In this document: positions 53,566 through 62,600 of the stretch, piece by piece | How positions within the stretch are numbered: the stretch's first letter is position 1 | How the letters are laid out: each line of letters opens with the position of its first letter | Origin: Micavibrio sp. UBA5572 | GTDB lineage: Bacteria; Pseudomonadota; Alphaproteobacteria; Micavibrionales; Micavibrionaceae | Assembly (NCBI GenBank): GCA_002425415.1 | Contig: DIMG01000029.1 | Coordinates: forward strand, 291,213-355,212 | Reading direction: 5' to 3' | DNA length: 64,000 bases | Position numbers and translations under genes: made by a program | The notes under the pieces: generated by a model | What the model was told of the DNA's origin: nothing | Database searches by the model: none | The model's input: the letters and a program-made list of their open reading frames with translations, nothing else

Positions 53566-54524
53566 AACATTTTCAGGTTGTTTCCACTGCTAATACGATG
53601 GCTGATCTTTCACACGAATTGAGGGTGATAGGTGAAGCTCGCATGAGGGCTCTTGGGATGACCATCAGTTACGCAGAACATACTGATGACAGGCTCTATC
53701 ACACTGCAGGAAAAGTTAAGGATCGTGTCAGCGATATTCATGCTGCGATAAACAACCCCGAAGTACACGGTATTCTCTCTGTTTACGGAGGATACAACTC
53801 CAACCAGCTGCTTGATAAACTTGACTACCAGACTATTGTTGCCAGTCATAAACCTATTATCGGATACAGCGATTTTTCTGCCGTTCTTAACGCTCTGGCT
53901 GCACACGGGAGCAAACAGGCTTTTCATGGCCCCAGCTTTGCTACATTCTGCGATCCGAACATGTTCGAATATGCCTATCGTCATTTTTCTGACATTTTGT
54001 CAGGTAAAACTATTACCTATCACTGCGACGGAAATTTCTCCAGCGATCTGTGGTTTTTGAAACCCGGATATGGCCCCCGAGATATCTGCGACTGCCCAGA
54101 ATGGAAAGTTTATCACGAGGGAGAAGCTATCGGACCAATTTATGGCGGTAATCTTGAGACTTTTTGTAAGTTGATCGGGACTCCTTACCTTCCTCCACTG
54201 GAAGGCGCTATCCTGTTTATCGAAGATGCAAGCGGAAACAATCCTGGAGCCTTCCATCGAGATCTGACGCAATTACGACAAGCCGAAGTTCTTGATGCTA
54301 TTAACGGGTTGATAATCGGCAAGTTCCCACATATTTCCAAATTAGATGAGTTCGAACACCTATGCTACATTCTTGATGATGTATTACCCGATAAAAAATT
54401 TCCGGTTTTATGTGACGTTTTTTGCAGCCATGTTGACCCCATGATGACGATTCCTCTTGGTAAACCTGCCAAATTCGAAGCCCACAAAAATCAATCAGTA
54501 ACTGTCAATTTTAACCTTGAGTAA
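53562..54524 (+). CDS. MccF-like serine carboxypeptidase (S66), copy 1
   Basis: This peptidase family S66 member resembles microcin C immunity protein MccF, which cleaves the amide bond joining aspartate to the nucleotide of processed microcin C. The N-terminal domain has the MccF pattern GGYNSNQLLDKLDYQTI. The nucleophile is Ser103 in IIGYSDFSA, and the other catalytic residues are Glu221 in ILFIEDAS and His290 in CSHVDPMMTIPLG. Length is 320 aa with no signal peptide, so it is cytoplasmic, unlike cell-wall LD-carboxypeptidase roles in some relatives. It is translationally coupled to the methyltransferase and 10 nt upstream of the ProRS-like gene. Confidence 0.88.
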   Translation: MKHFQVVSTANTMADLSHELRVIGEARMRALGMTISYAEHTDDRLYHTAGKVKDRVSDIHAAINNPEVHGILSVYGGYNSNQLLDKLDYQTIVASHKPIIGYSDFSAVLNALAAHGSKQAFHGPSFATFCDPNMFEYAYRHFSDILSGKTITYHCDGNFSSDLWFLKPGYGPRDICDCPEWKVYHEGEAIGPIYGGNLETFCKLIGTPYLPPLEGAILFIEDASGNNPGAFHRDLTQLRQAEVLDAINGLIIGKFPHISKLDEFEHLCYILDDVLPDKKFPVLCDVFCSHVDPMMTIPLGKPAKFEAHKNQSVTVNFNLE

Positions 54525-54534
54525 GTGAACTATT

Positions 54535-55719
54535 ATGCGTCTTTCCAAACAATTTCTACTAGCAAGCCTTCCTCCTAAAAACCATAAAAATTTGCGGACT
54601 TCTGAACTGTTGACTAATGGTCTTGTCGCCCATTTCTCAGCAGTTGGTATTCCATTTTATATGCCGGTGGGTAAGGCAATCCTCGATAACATAGAGGCAA
54701 TATTGCACGATGAAGCTGATAATCACGGGTTTAGTGCCATTGATATTCCTGCTATCATGGGGAATGACCTTCTGGAAGACGGGCAAGAAATTGGCGAATT
54801 ATTCCGCAGCAAGTTCATGGCTCTAACAGACAGGATGGAAGGATACCATCTGCTCAGCACCCCTGAAATGCTATTTGTCAAACTTACCGGAACGGCCTTA
54901 ATCTCTCACCGTCAGTTACCTATCCGTCAAGTCTATATGAGTGACTTTTTCCGTCAAATCCATGACGCGCGGTCAATCCTAAAAGGTAAACAATTTCGTG
55001 TCTTCGGAGGAATCTCCTTGGAACGAGACGGGGCTGGCGTTACAGAAGGGTTGGCTGCGTTCCGTGCAATGACAGAAGCTTCATTCAGCCGTATAGGACT
55101 TCCGTTTCATGTCGAGAGAAACAGAGGAGCTTTGGATTGTGAATATTTCTATTTGACAGACAAAGAAGGAGATAATCTGGTTCTTCCAGACATTTGTACC
55201 CAAGAGCGAGTCAAAGCGCTAAGCCTTGCTATGGCTTATCATTATGCACAGGACAAGAAACTTCCGATGAGGTACAGAACAGAACAGAACAAAAACGCGC
55301 GACCTCAACTGGTGACATACGGTCTTGGAACCCAGCGTTTGTTATATTGTGTGATGGATCATTATCATGATGAGAAAGGCTTTAACCTTCCATTAGAGCT
55401 TCGTCCCTTTGACCTGTCCGTTATTCCCAGAAGTGAAAGGGAAAAAGACGCCGCAGAAAAAATATATAGTATTCTCAAAAAGGCAGGATACAAAGTTTGT
55501 CTGGATGACAGGTACAAGTTTAATGGAGTCGATCGTGAGATCGCTGCAGACTATATGGGATGCGGTAACAAGGTTCTTGTCTCTCCAGATTCTATTTCCA
55601 TTTCAGCACGTAGTGGAGAACATGTAGCAACCTTTCTTGATCTTCAGAGTTTTGAAACAAACTTGGCAAAGAATGTTAACAGAGCTCCTTCGGATATTCG
55701 ATTATCCCCTGACCGCTGA
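54535..55719 (+). CDS. ProRS-like class IIa synthetase paralogue without editing domain
   Basis: This 394-residue protein is related to prolyl-tRNA synthetase. It has a motif-1 region (GKAILDNIEAILHDEADNHGF), an LPIRQVYMSDFFRQIHDARS segment at motif 2, motif 3 VTYGLGTQRLLYCVMDHYHDEKG, then an anticodon-binding-type domain (RPFDLSVIP, LDDRYKFNGVDREIAAD). Compared with bacterial ProRS (~570 aa) the whole INS editing insertion is gone. Motif 2 is altered: the usual FRxEIRPR reads FRQIHDAR, and the second arginine loop is KGKQF. It may be an amino-acid activating enzyme, not a housekeeping synthetase. It ends the plus-strand operon and overlaps the convergent MccF-like gene by 18 nt. Confidence 0.82.
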   Translation: MRLSKQFLLASLPPKNHKNLRTSELLTNGLVAHFSAVGIPFYMPVGKAILDNIEAILHDEADNHGFSAIDIPAIMGNDLLEDGQEIGELFRSKFMALTDRMEGYHLLSTPEMLFVKLTGTALISHRQLPIRQVYMSDFFRQIHDARSILKGKQFRVFGGISLERDGAGVTEGLAAFRAMTEASFSRIGLPFHVERNRGALDCEYFYLTDKEGDNLVLPDICTQERVKALSLAMAYHYAQDKKLPMRYRTEQNKNARPQLVTYGLGTQRLLYCVMDHYHDEKGFNLPLELRPFDLSVIPRSEREKDAAEKIYSILKKAGYKVCLDDRYKFNGVDREIAADYMGCGNKVLVSPDSISISARSGEHVATFLDLQSFETNLAKNVNRAPSDIRLSPDR

Positions 55720-56757
55720 TTCAAGAATAGAAAATCTTTTTGAATGTGGATCAATTTCCGCAAGCACTCCATATGGTAAGCACATCATAGGATCGGTGTG
55801 ACCGAAATCCATCTGTGTTACAATCGGCATATTACTCAAACCACACTCAACGCCCACAACATGTTGAACAGCTTCATCATATTGGAACAGTTTCTCTTCA
55901 CCAACATTAGCTGGTCTGCCGATAATAATTCCCGACAACTCCTGTAATATGCCGCTAGCAGCATAGTTTCTGAGACACCTTATCAGGTAAGACTGGCTTG
56001 GCCCTTCTTCGGAAGTCTCAAGAAATAGAATTGCATTTTTCCATTGTTCTTTATTTGGCCATACTGACGTTCCCTTCAGCATTTCGAGAGACTCTACGCA
56101 CCCACCCAACAGATGTCCGGATACTGTCTGCTCCCCTTGAAGAAAACGATACCCCGTTATTTCCTTCAGCGGGCGTTTCATTGATTGGTTTTCAGGATCA
56201 GCCCAATCCAAAAACGCATCAGTCCAACCTTCTTTATTATTTGATATTATTCCCGGTGTTGTTGTTTCAAACAAAGTTTTGTAGACCGACTTTTTCATGT
56301 AATCGAACAAACCTCCATTTTCTGCAAAACCTGCCATGAAAGACGGTCCGTATACTGACACCAGGCCTGCTTGAAAGCATTGTAAATGTGTGACCGTTGA
56401 ATCCGAATAACCCATGAAGATTTTAGGATTTTTTCTTAAGACTTCCGTATCAACGTGATCCAATATTCTGACACTATCATCCCCACCGATGATAGCAATG
56501 ACAGCATTGACCTCGGGATTTTCGAATGCCCACATCAAATCCTTTGCACGTAACTCCGGTTTAGCAGCCAGATCTGCCGCTGATGCCAAAGCATGAGGAG
56601 TTTCTATTACTTTCAAACCAAACGATTCTTCAAACTGACGCTTTCCTGCTTGATAGCGATGAGGAAAAACACTTGCTCCCCCCCATGACAGTGAAATAGC
56701 CGCGACGGTGTCCCCTCGTTGCAACTTGGGGGGTTTTACCATTCCAGATCTGTCCAT
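55702..56757 (-). CDS. MccF-like serine carboxypeptidase (S66), copy 2
   Basis: This second S66 peptidase is 351 aa and only distantly like copy 1. The nucleophile is Ser118 in FMGYSDSTVTHL, with Glu247 in AILFLETSEE and His320 in DFGHTDPMMCLPYG; the order and spacing match MccF. A loop with Trp (WTDAFLDWADPENQ) lies where MccF places the Trp that stacks on its nucleotide substrate. No signal peptide is present, so it is cytoplasmic. It is transcribed opposite to its neighbours and divergently from the LeuRS-like gene, so it may be a separately regulated immunity gene. A tandem 11-bp repeat lies just upstream. Confidence 0.88.
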   Translation of the reverse strand: MDRSGMVKPPKLQRGDTVAAISLSWGGASVFPHRYQAGKRQFEESFGLKVIETPHALASAADLAAKPELRAKDLMWAFENPEVNAVIAIIGGDDSVRILDHVDTEVLRKNPKIFMGYSDSTVTHLQCFQAGLVSVYGPSFMAGFAENGGLFDYMKKSVYKTLFETTTPGIISNNKEGWTDAFLDWADPENQSMKRPLKEITGYRFLQGEQTVSGHLLGGCVESLEMLKGTSVWPNKEQWKNAILFLETSEEGPSQSYLIRCLRNYAASGILQELSGIIIGRPANVGEEKLFQYDEAVQHVVGVECGLSNMPIVTQMDFGHTDPMMCLPYGVLAEIDPHSKRFSILESAVRG

Positions 56758-56771
56758 GATTTTCTCACTCT

Positions 56772-56793
56772 GTTTAACCTTAGTTTAACCTTA
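56772..56793 (-). repeat. Tandem 11-bp repeat upstream of MccF-like copy 2
   Basis: GTTTAACCTTA occurs twice without a gap (56772-56782 and 56783-56793), 14-36 nt upstream of the minus-strand start codon. On the transcribed strand each copy contains AAGG, so it may be a doubled ribosome-binding region or a repressor site. Confidence 0.5.
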
Positions 56794-56879
56794 CCCGTAT
56801 TTTACTCGTATATGTTTATGATTCAAATAGTTAGCCACAACCATCTGGTCATGTCCATATTCTAATTTCTACATAATAA

Positions 56880-56898
56880 ATTTGACTTTCTGTCAAAT
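56880..56898 (+). promoter_or_regulatory. Inverted repeat upstream of the LeuRS-like gene
   Basis: ATTTGAC-tttct-GTCAAAT is a perfect 7-bp inverted repeat with a 5-nt spacer, 46-64 nt upstream of the LeuRS-like start. Its half-site matches the palindrome before the AsnRS-like operon, which suggests one regulator for both units. Confidence 0.45.
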
Positions 56899-56943
56899 AA
56901 GTTGCTAAACATCTCTTATTCTGTAAAAACAACGCGAGGGTTT

Positions 56944-59502
56944 ATGCTAAAAGACTTTAGAATAGTAGGGGCAAGCTACGCTCAGAATTTTCGTAATATT
57001 GAAGTTCAAGCTCAGCAGTGGTGGAAAAACGAAAAAATAGACCATACACCAGATTCCCCACAAGCAAACAACAAACGTTACATCCTCGGTATGTTCCCCT
57101 ATCCTTCAGGAAATGCTCATATGGGGCATGTCCGCGTTTACTCAATTACAGATCTAATTGCCCGCCACTCCCACTTCAAAGGTCGTGATGTTTTGCACCC
57201 TCTGGGATGGGATTCCTTTGGGCTTCCAGCTGAAAATGCCGCATTCAAAAACAATGTTCATCCTGCGGACTGGACCAATGAAAACATTACAACTATGCGT
57301 GACGAACAAATCGGACGGGTTGGATTTTCCTTTGATCTTGATCGTGAACTTGTGACCTCCTCTCCAGAATATTACAAATGGACACAGTGGCTATTCCTAA
57401 AACTTTATGAGAATGGAAAAGTCTATCGCTCTCTGGAATGGGTAAACTGGGATCCTGTTGACAAGACCGTTCTTGCCAATGAACAGGTTATCGATGGGAA
57501 AGGGTGGCGCAGCAATGCTCCGATCGAACGACGACAAATGGAACAATGGTACATCCGTATCACTGATTATGCTGAAGAGCTGGCTCTTGGAATTGAAAAG
57601 CTTGACGGCTGGTCCGATGCAGCTAAAGGAGCACAGCGCAATTGGATTGGCCGTAGCGAAGGCGCTCTGATTCATTTTCATGTCGACGGGACAGACAAAG
57701 TTCTTCAGGCCTTTACAACACGTCCAGAACTTTCCCATGGAATTTCTGCATTGGTTTTGGCTCCGGAGAATGAAAGTATTTTGGAACTTTGCGACCCATT
57801 GCTACGTGAATCTGTTGCCGAATACACAAAACAGGCTCTATCCCGACCCGAAGTTGACAGAGCTTCTTCACAAGTCGGAGAAGGCGTTTTTACCGGCGTT
57901 TACGCCCTTCATCCGCTAACGAATGAAAAAATTCCAGTATATGTGGCTGATTATATCCTCAATACCTATGCCAACGGCGTGGCTACATGTATCCCTGCCC
58001 ATAATGAAAAAGACTACCATTTTGCCAAGAAAATGGAACTTCCTATCAAACCTGTTCTATCAAGTTCTTCAAATGACCATATTCCTAATACTAGAGAGGA
58101 TGGCACTATTGAGAATAGCGGCTTTATGAACGGTATGACTGTTACCGATGCGCGCCAAGCCGTCCTGAAACATTTAGAAAACAACAAAAGCGGTAGGCAT
58201 CAGATTGAATACAGGTTGAGGGACTGGTCTCTTTCCCGGCAACGCTTCTGGGGTTCTCCTATTCCCATGTTAAAAAAAGAAGATGGCACATGGAAAACTG
58301 TCCCCTTTGATGATTTGCCGGTTGAATTACCTCGTGACGCAGATTTTTCAAATACACATGGAAGATCCCCTCTTGCTACCAATTCCACATTTTATCATGT
58401 TCGCAATCCAGAAACAGGGGAGTTGTTTGAGCGTGAAACTGATACAATGGACACATTTATGTGCTCTTCTTGGTATGCATGGCGTTTCACAGATCCGCAC
58501 AATTCCACAGCAGCATGGGATCCTGAACTTGGCAACATCTGGATGCCGATTGATACTTATGTCGGAGGGCTGGAACACGCAAACCAACACATGATCTACT
58601 TCCGGTTTATGTCCCATTTTCTTCATGATATCGGACTGACCACTACCAAAGAACCAATACGCTGCTTCCTTGATAATGGCTTGGTTCGTCTTAATGGCGA
58701 AAAAATGAGCAAATCAAAAGGAAATATTGTTCGTCCTGACGAAATGGTTGAAAAATTTGGGGCTGACGCTTTGCGTATGTATATTCTTTCCGATACTCCT
58801 TTTAACCGCGATATTGAATGGAGAGAAGAGGGCCTTAAAAATAAATTTGACTTTTTGAAGAGAATTGATGGTTTGTTTCGTTCTTACGCCACTCATGCCC
58901 CTACAGGTATTGTAACTATTAATATTGCTGACGTTACAGATGAATGGTCTAGAGGACTTTTGACGGCTCTCCAAAATACCGCTGAGCAAATAGATGACGA
59001 TATTGAAAAAGCGTATGCGTTTCACAAAATTGTCGCAAGAACCCATGAATTGGCAAACAAGCTTTTTTCCGAGCGTAACAATATATCCACTCCCGAACGT
59101 CAGAAAGTTTATGCCTATACCATGCAGAATTTCTTGAAAATTTTGGGTCTGACGGCTCCTCATCTTGCCGATGTTTTGTTCCGCAGGACATTCAATATAG
59201 ATCAAAGCTTGTTCTCTCAACCTTGGATTCATGTTAATGCAGATTGTCTGGCTTCTAACAACATAGATCTTCAAATTCCCCTTGCCATTAACGGGAAGAA
59301 GCGCGGGATGCATTCTGTTTCTAGTGTGGCTAACGACGATGAAATTTGTGATAGTGTAATAACATCTCAAGACACCACCTTACAAAGAGCCTTTAGAGAG
59401 GCCGCCATAAACAAAATCATTATTGTCAGGGACAAGAATTCTGTACCCAAGCTTATAAATATTGTAACAAAAGACATCGCTCGAAATCACCATCCCGATT
59501 AA
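56944..59502 (+). CDS. LeuRS-like class I synthetase with degenerate editing domain
   Basis: This 852-residue protein is homologous over its full length to bacterial leucyl-tRNA synthetase. The HIGH motif (GNAHMGHVR) and KMSKS (GEKMSKSKGN) are intact. Several departures stand out. The Zn1 cysteines of the NWCP..CWRC region are NWDP..GWRS. The editing-site threonine loop TTRPDT.xG is TTRPELSHG. The second editing loop, normally YGTGAVM..HDxRD, is YANGVATCIPAHNEKD, so the first Asp is Asn. The leucine-specific insertion normally before KMSKS is absent. It is probably not the only LeuRS of the cell. By analogy to the resistant AgnB2 LeuRS of agrocin 84 producers it may be a drug-resistant copy, or an amino-acid activating enzyme. 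The start at 56944 has GAGGG upstream. Confidence 0.87.
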   Translation: MLKDFRIVGASYAQNFRNIEVQAQQWWKNEKIDHTPDSPQANNKRYILGMFPYPSGNAHMGHVRVYSITDLIARHSHFKGRDVLHPLGWDSFGLPAENAAFKNNVHPADWTNENITTMRDEQIGRVGFSFDLDRELVTSSPEYYKWTQWLFLKLYENGKVYRSLEWVNWDPVDKTVLANEQVIDGKGWRSNAPIERRQMEQWYIRITDYAEELALGIEKLDGWSDAAKGAQRNWIGRSEGALIHFHVDGTDKVLQAFTTRPELSHGISALVLAPENESILELCDPLLRESVAEYTKQALSRPEVDRASSQVGEGVFTGVYALHPLTNEKIPVYVADYILNTYANGVATCIPAHNEKDYHFAKKMELPIKPVLSSSSNDHIPNTREDGTIENSGFMNGMTVTDARQAVLKHLENNKSGRHQIEYRLRDWSLSRQRFWGSPIPMLKKEDGTWKTVPFDDLPVELPRDADFSNTHGRSPLATNSTFYHVRNPETGELFERETDTMDTFMCSSWYAWRFTDPHNSTAAWDPELGNIWMPIDTYVGGLEHANQHMIYFRFMSHFLHDIGLTTTKEPIRCFLDNGLVRLNGEKMSKSKGNIVRPDEMVEKFGADALRMYILSDTPFNRDIEWREEGLKNKFDFLKRIDGLFRSYATHAPTGIVTINIADVTDEWSRGLLTALQNTAEQIDDDIEKAYAFHKIVARTHELANKLFSERNNISTPERQKVYAYTMQNFLKILGLTAPHLADVLFRRTFNIDQSLFSQPWIHVNADCLASNNIDLQIPLAINGKKRGMHSVSSVANDDEICDSVITSQDTTLQRAFREAAINKIIIVRDKNSVPKLINIVTKDIARNHHPD

Positions 59503-59641
59503 ATTTAAAGTGCGCGGCAGCAGAAAATATATCACCACGCCTGATGGTAGAGATTTAGCCATCGCACGAAAACCAAAATACGAAAACAACACGATTAAAG
59601 CCATTGGACGAGGCCATCAATATCTCGAGATGCTTGACGAG
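59474..59641 (+). pseudogene. Serine recombinase C-terminal fragment
   Basis: In the frame through 59510 the sequence reads SLEITIPIKFKVRGSRKYI, then TTPDGRD and NTIKAIGRGHQYLEMLDE. This matches the C-terminal region of large serine recombinases (two short basic strands, then the ALARAHRWLExL helix). It begins inside the last codons of the LeuRS-like gene and dies out before the convergent RTX gene stop (59663). Both ends of the recombinase are missing, so this is a scar of a mobile element. Confidence 0.65.
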
Positions 59642-59662
59642 GTGAGCTGTTCTGAAAGATCT

Positions 59663-62600
59663 CTACACCACCAAACTTCCTTTAGAAATCATGGCATCCA
59701 GATCGTCTTTGTGCGTACCAATCAAAGAGACAATCTCAACAAAATTGTCTCCGCCACCGTCAACATCAACGGAAATCGTTGTTTGTCCACGGAATTGAGT
59801 GACTTGAACAAAATCAGCAATCGCCTCACTCACCGGATCATAGCCTTCCAGCAAAGCTGAAATATCAACCTTATCTCCTTCAAGGGTGTTAAACCCCATC
59901 ACTCGATCAGCCTCACCATCCCCCTCAAGAAACATGAAAGTATCAGCCCCCCCATCTCCAAACAGCAGGTCGCGGCCACCGCCTCCGATCAGAATGTCAT
60001 CCCCATTCCCACCGAATAAAATATCATTACTATCATTCATCATGGCGGAAACAAATTGACGACTGCCATCTTCGTGCGTCATCATAATGACATCTCCTCC
60101 CACCAAAATATCATTTCCATTTCCCCCAAAAATTATATCTCGACCATCACTTCCAACCAAAAGGTCATTGCCATTATTCCCATTCAGAAAATCATTTTCT
60201 GTTCCACCAAATATCTGGTCATTGCCATTATTGCCAAACAGCAGGTCATTGCCATCAAACCCATACAAAGTTGAAGCCCCGTGCCCACTGAAAAGAATAT
60301 TTCCTGATTTTGTACCAAATATACTATTGTCAGGGGCTTCCAGAGATAGAGCAACAACGGCAGAGCTATCACCCCCCTGATTGTCTGAAACAGAATAGGA
60401 GAAGTGATCCTCTCCCAGATACCCTAGAACAGAGGAATAGATAAAATGCCCGTCTTCCGAAAGGGATACAACTCCACCAGCCTCCGTCCGAAACTCCCCT
60501 GCATTTGTAACAGTCAAAATATCCTCATCAACATCGATGTCATTAGCAAGTACATTGCCTATAACTGAATGGATTCCGTCTCCTATATATAAATCGTCAT
60601 GCGCTTCTGGAGCAGAATTCGATGCAACAGCGGCAACAACAAAATAAGCCGTCCCTTCTGAAACCCCTTCAAATCCGTCATGAATAGAATATGTCACAAG
60701 GTCAACCCCGACAAATCCATCTGCAGGACTATAAGTAAACCTTCCATCTTCCTGAAGATTGAACGTGCCACCATTGTCTGTCTTCAAGATAGACGCCGAA
60801 ATATGAACGGTATCCCCGTCAGGATCATAATCGATACCATGCCCATTATCTGCCAGAATATTTCCTGATAATGTTGTGTTCTGATCCAGAATAAAATCAT
60901 CCGCCTGTGCAACCGGAGCCTGATTATTGATTTCCAGATCAGTCATATTAACAGATGAGTGATCCGAGAAATTGATATAAAAAGAACGGTCTTCCGGTGA
61001 AGCCATAAAATAATTTTCGATTGTGACACCGCTTGCAATGTGAATAACAAGATTATTCCCGACTCTGCTGACTACCAGATCTGATAAAGAGATATTCCCT
61101 TCCACTTGAAGGATATTTGTTCCTTGGGTATCACGGATAATATCTATTCCGTCTCCGGCGGCAAAAATGTACGTATCATCACCTTCTCCGCCTTCCAGAA
61201 CATCATTTCCAGCTCCACCGATTAGAATATCGTTTTTATTGCTTCCAATCAGTTTATCATTTCCATTTTCACCGTATAGAGTTACAGACCCTGGCAATGA
61301 TGAAACAATAGATCCACTCAATATATCATCGCCATCGCCCCCTCTTACAGTTCCACCACCAAGAAGATAAATTGTATTGGCTTTATCAGAACCGATGATA
61401 TCATCACCACCATGCAGTGACCCATATAAATTCTCTATATTTAAAATCGTTCCGGAATCTCCCTTCCCATCATTCGTGTATGTTCCGGCTTGCAGATTGG
61501 CAACAACCCCTTGCCCCCCATCACTAATAAAGGTTACAGTGTCAATCCCATCGCCACCATCAATAAACAAACTTCCATGATAAGAAGATTCCGTCCAAAA
61601 TGTATCGTTTCCACCCATGCCGTATAAGGTGTCATTTCCACCATTCCCTGCAAAAGTGTTATCCCCATCATCACCAATAATCAGATCATCAAAACGTGTT
61701 CCGTCAACATTCTCAATAGAAACCAGAGTATCAACACCGCCTGTTCCATCATCATATGCAATACCCGCACTTAAATCGACATGGCCGCCATGAACGCCGG
61801 AACCTGTATAATTTCCGAGAGCGTAGGTATCTCTCCCGTCCCCGCCATCGATATAATCATTCCCTTCTTCGCCACACAAAGCATAATCATCGCCTACTCC
61901 GCCGTATATCTGATCGTCTCCCTTATCCGTATAAATAAAATCATTTCCCTCTCCGCCATACACAACAATGGGATCAACAGCGATTGATAGAAAACTATCA
62001 TTGCCTGCTTTAAGGTCTATAACAACATTTGCGCCAGAATTGATTGTATTGATACTGATTAGGTCTTGACCATTTCCCGTCTCATAGGTCGCTGAATTCC
62101 CCTGAGCGTCGGCATATAAATCAGCCAGAGACACAGTTTCCCCATTTTGAAAAACAATCCCTGTCACATCTGTGCCAGACTCTACGGTCAAGACAGCATT
62201 CCCGTTATGATCTTCAAGAATCAGGTTGCCGTCTGCGGAAAAGGCATAACGCATATCAACCCTGTTAAAATCTGTTGCATAAACAGTATTGTTTCCGGAC
62301 TGGTCTGAAACCGTTGTCAATGCATTGATACTGACATGATAGGTATCATTCCCGACACCACCATTCAGAAACGCTGTTCCAACACTCAACGAATAGAGTG
62401 TGTCATTCCCTTCACCACCAAACAGCTTATCCTGTCCACCACCGCCGTTCAGAACATCATCCCCGCCCAATCCATAGAATGTCTCGTCACGACCCTCTTT
62501 CCCTGTCCAGTTTTCAGCCCGCCAGCTTCCATCGATAGATGCCGATTTTTCGCCACCAAGAAAAACAATATCAAGATCAGAAATCGAATATGTTCCATCA

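Noticed and set aside
56902..56943. TTG start giving 14 extra residues for the LeuRS-like protein
   Set aside because: The ATG at 56944 has GAGGG upstream and fits the LeuRS N terminus; the TTG overlaps the regulatory inverted-repeat region.
56944..59502. Reading the LeuRS-like gene as the ordinary leuS of the cell
   Set aside because: Loss of zinc ligands, editing residues and the leucine-specific insertion, plus its place in an island between mobile-element scars, argue for a specialised paralogue; only the full genome can settle it.
59510..59860. GTG-started 116-residue open frame on the plus strand
   Set aside because: Only its first ~44 residues resemble a recombinase; the remainder is antisense to the RTX gene, so this is a fragment and not a gene.
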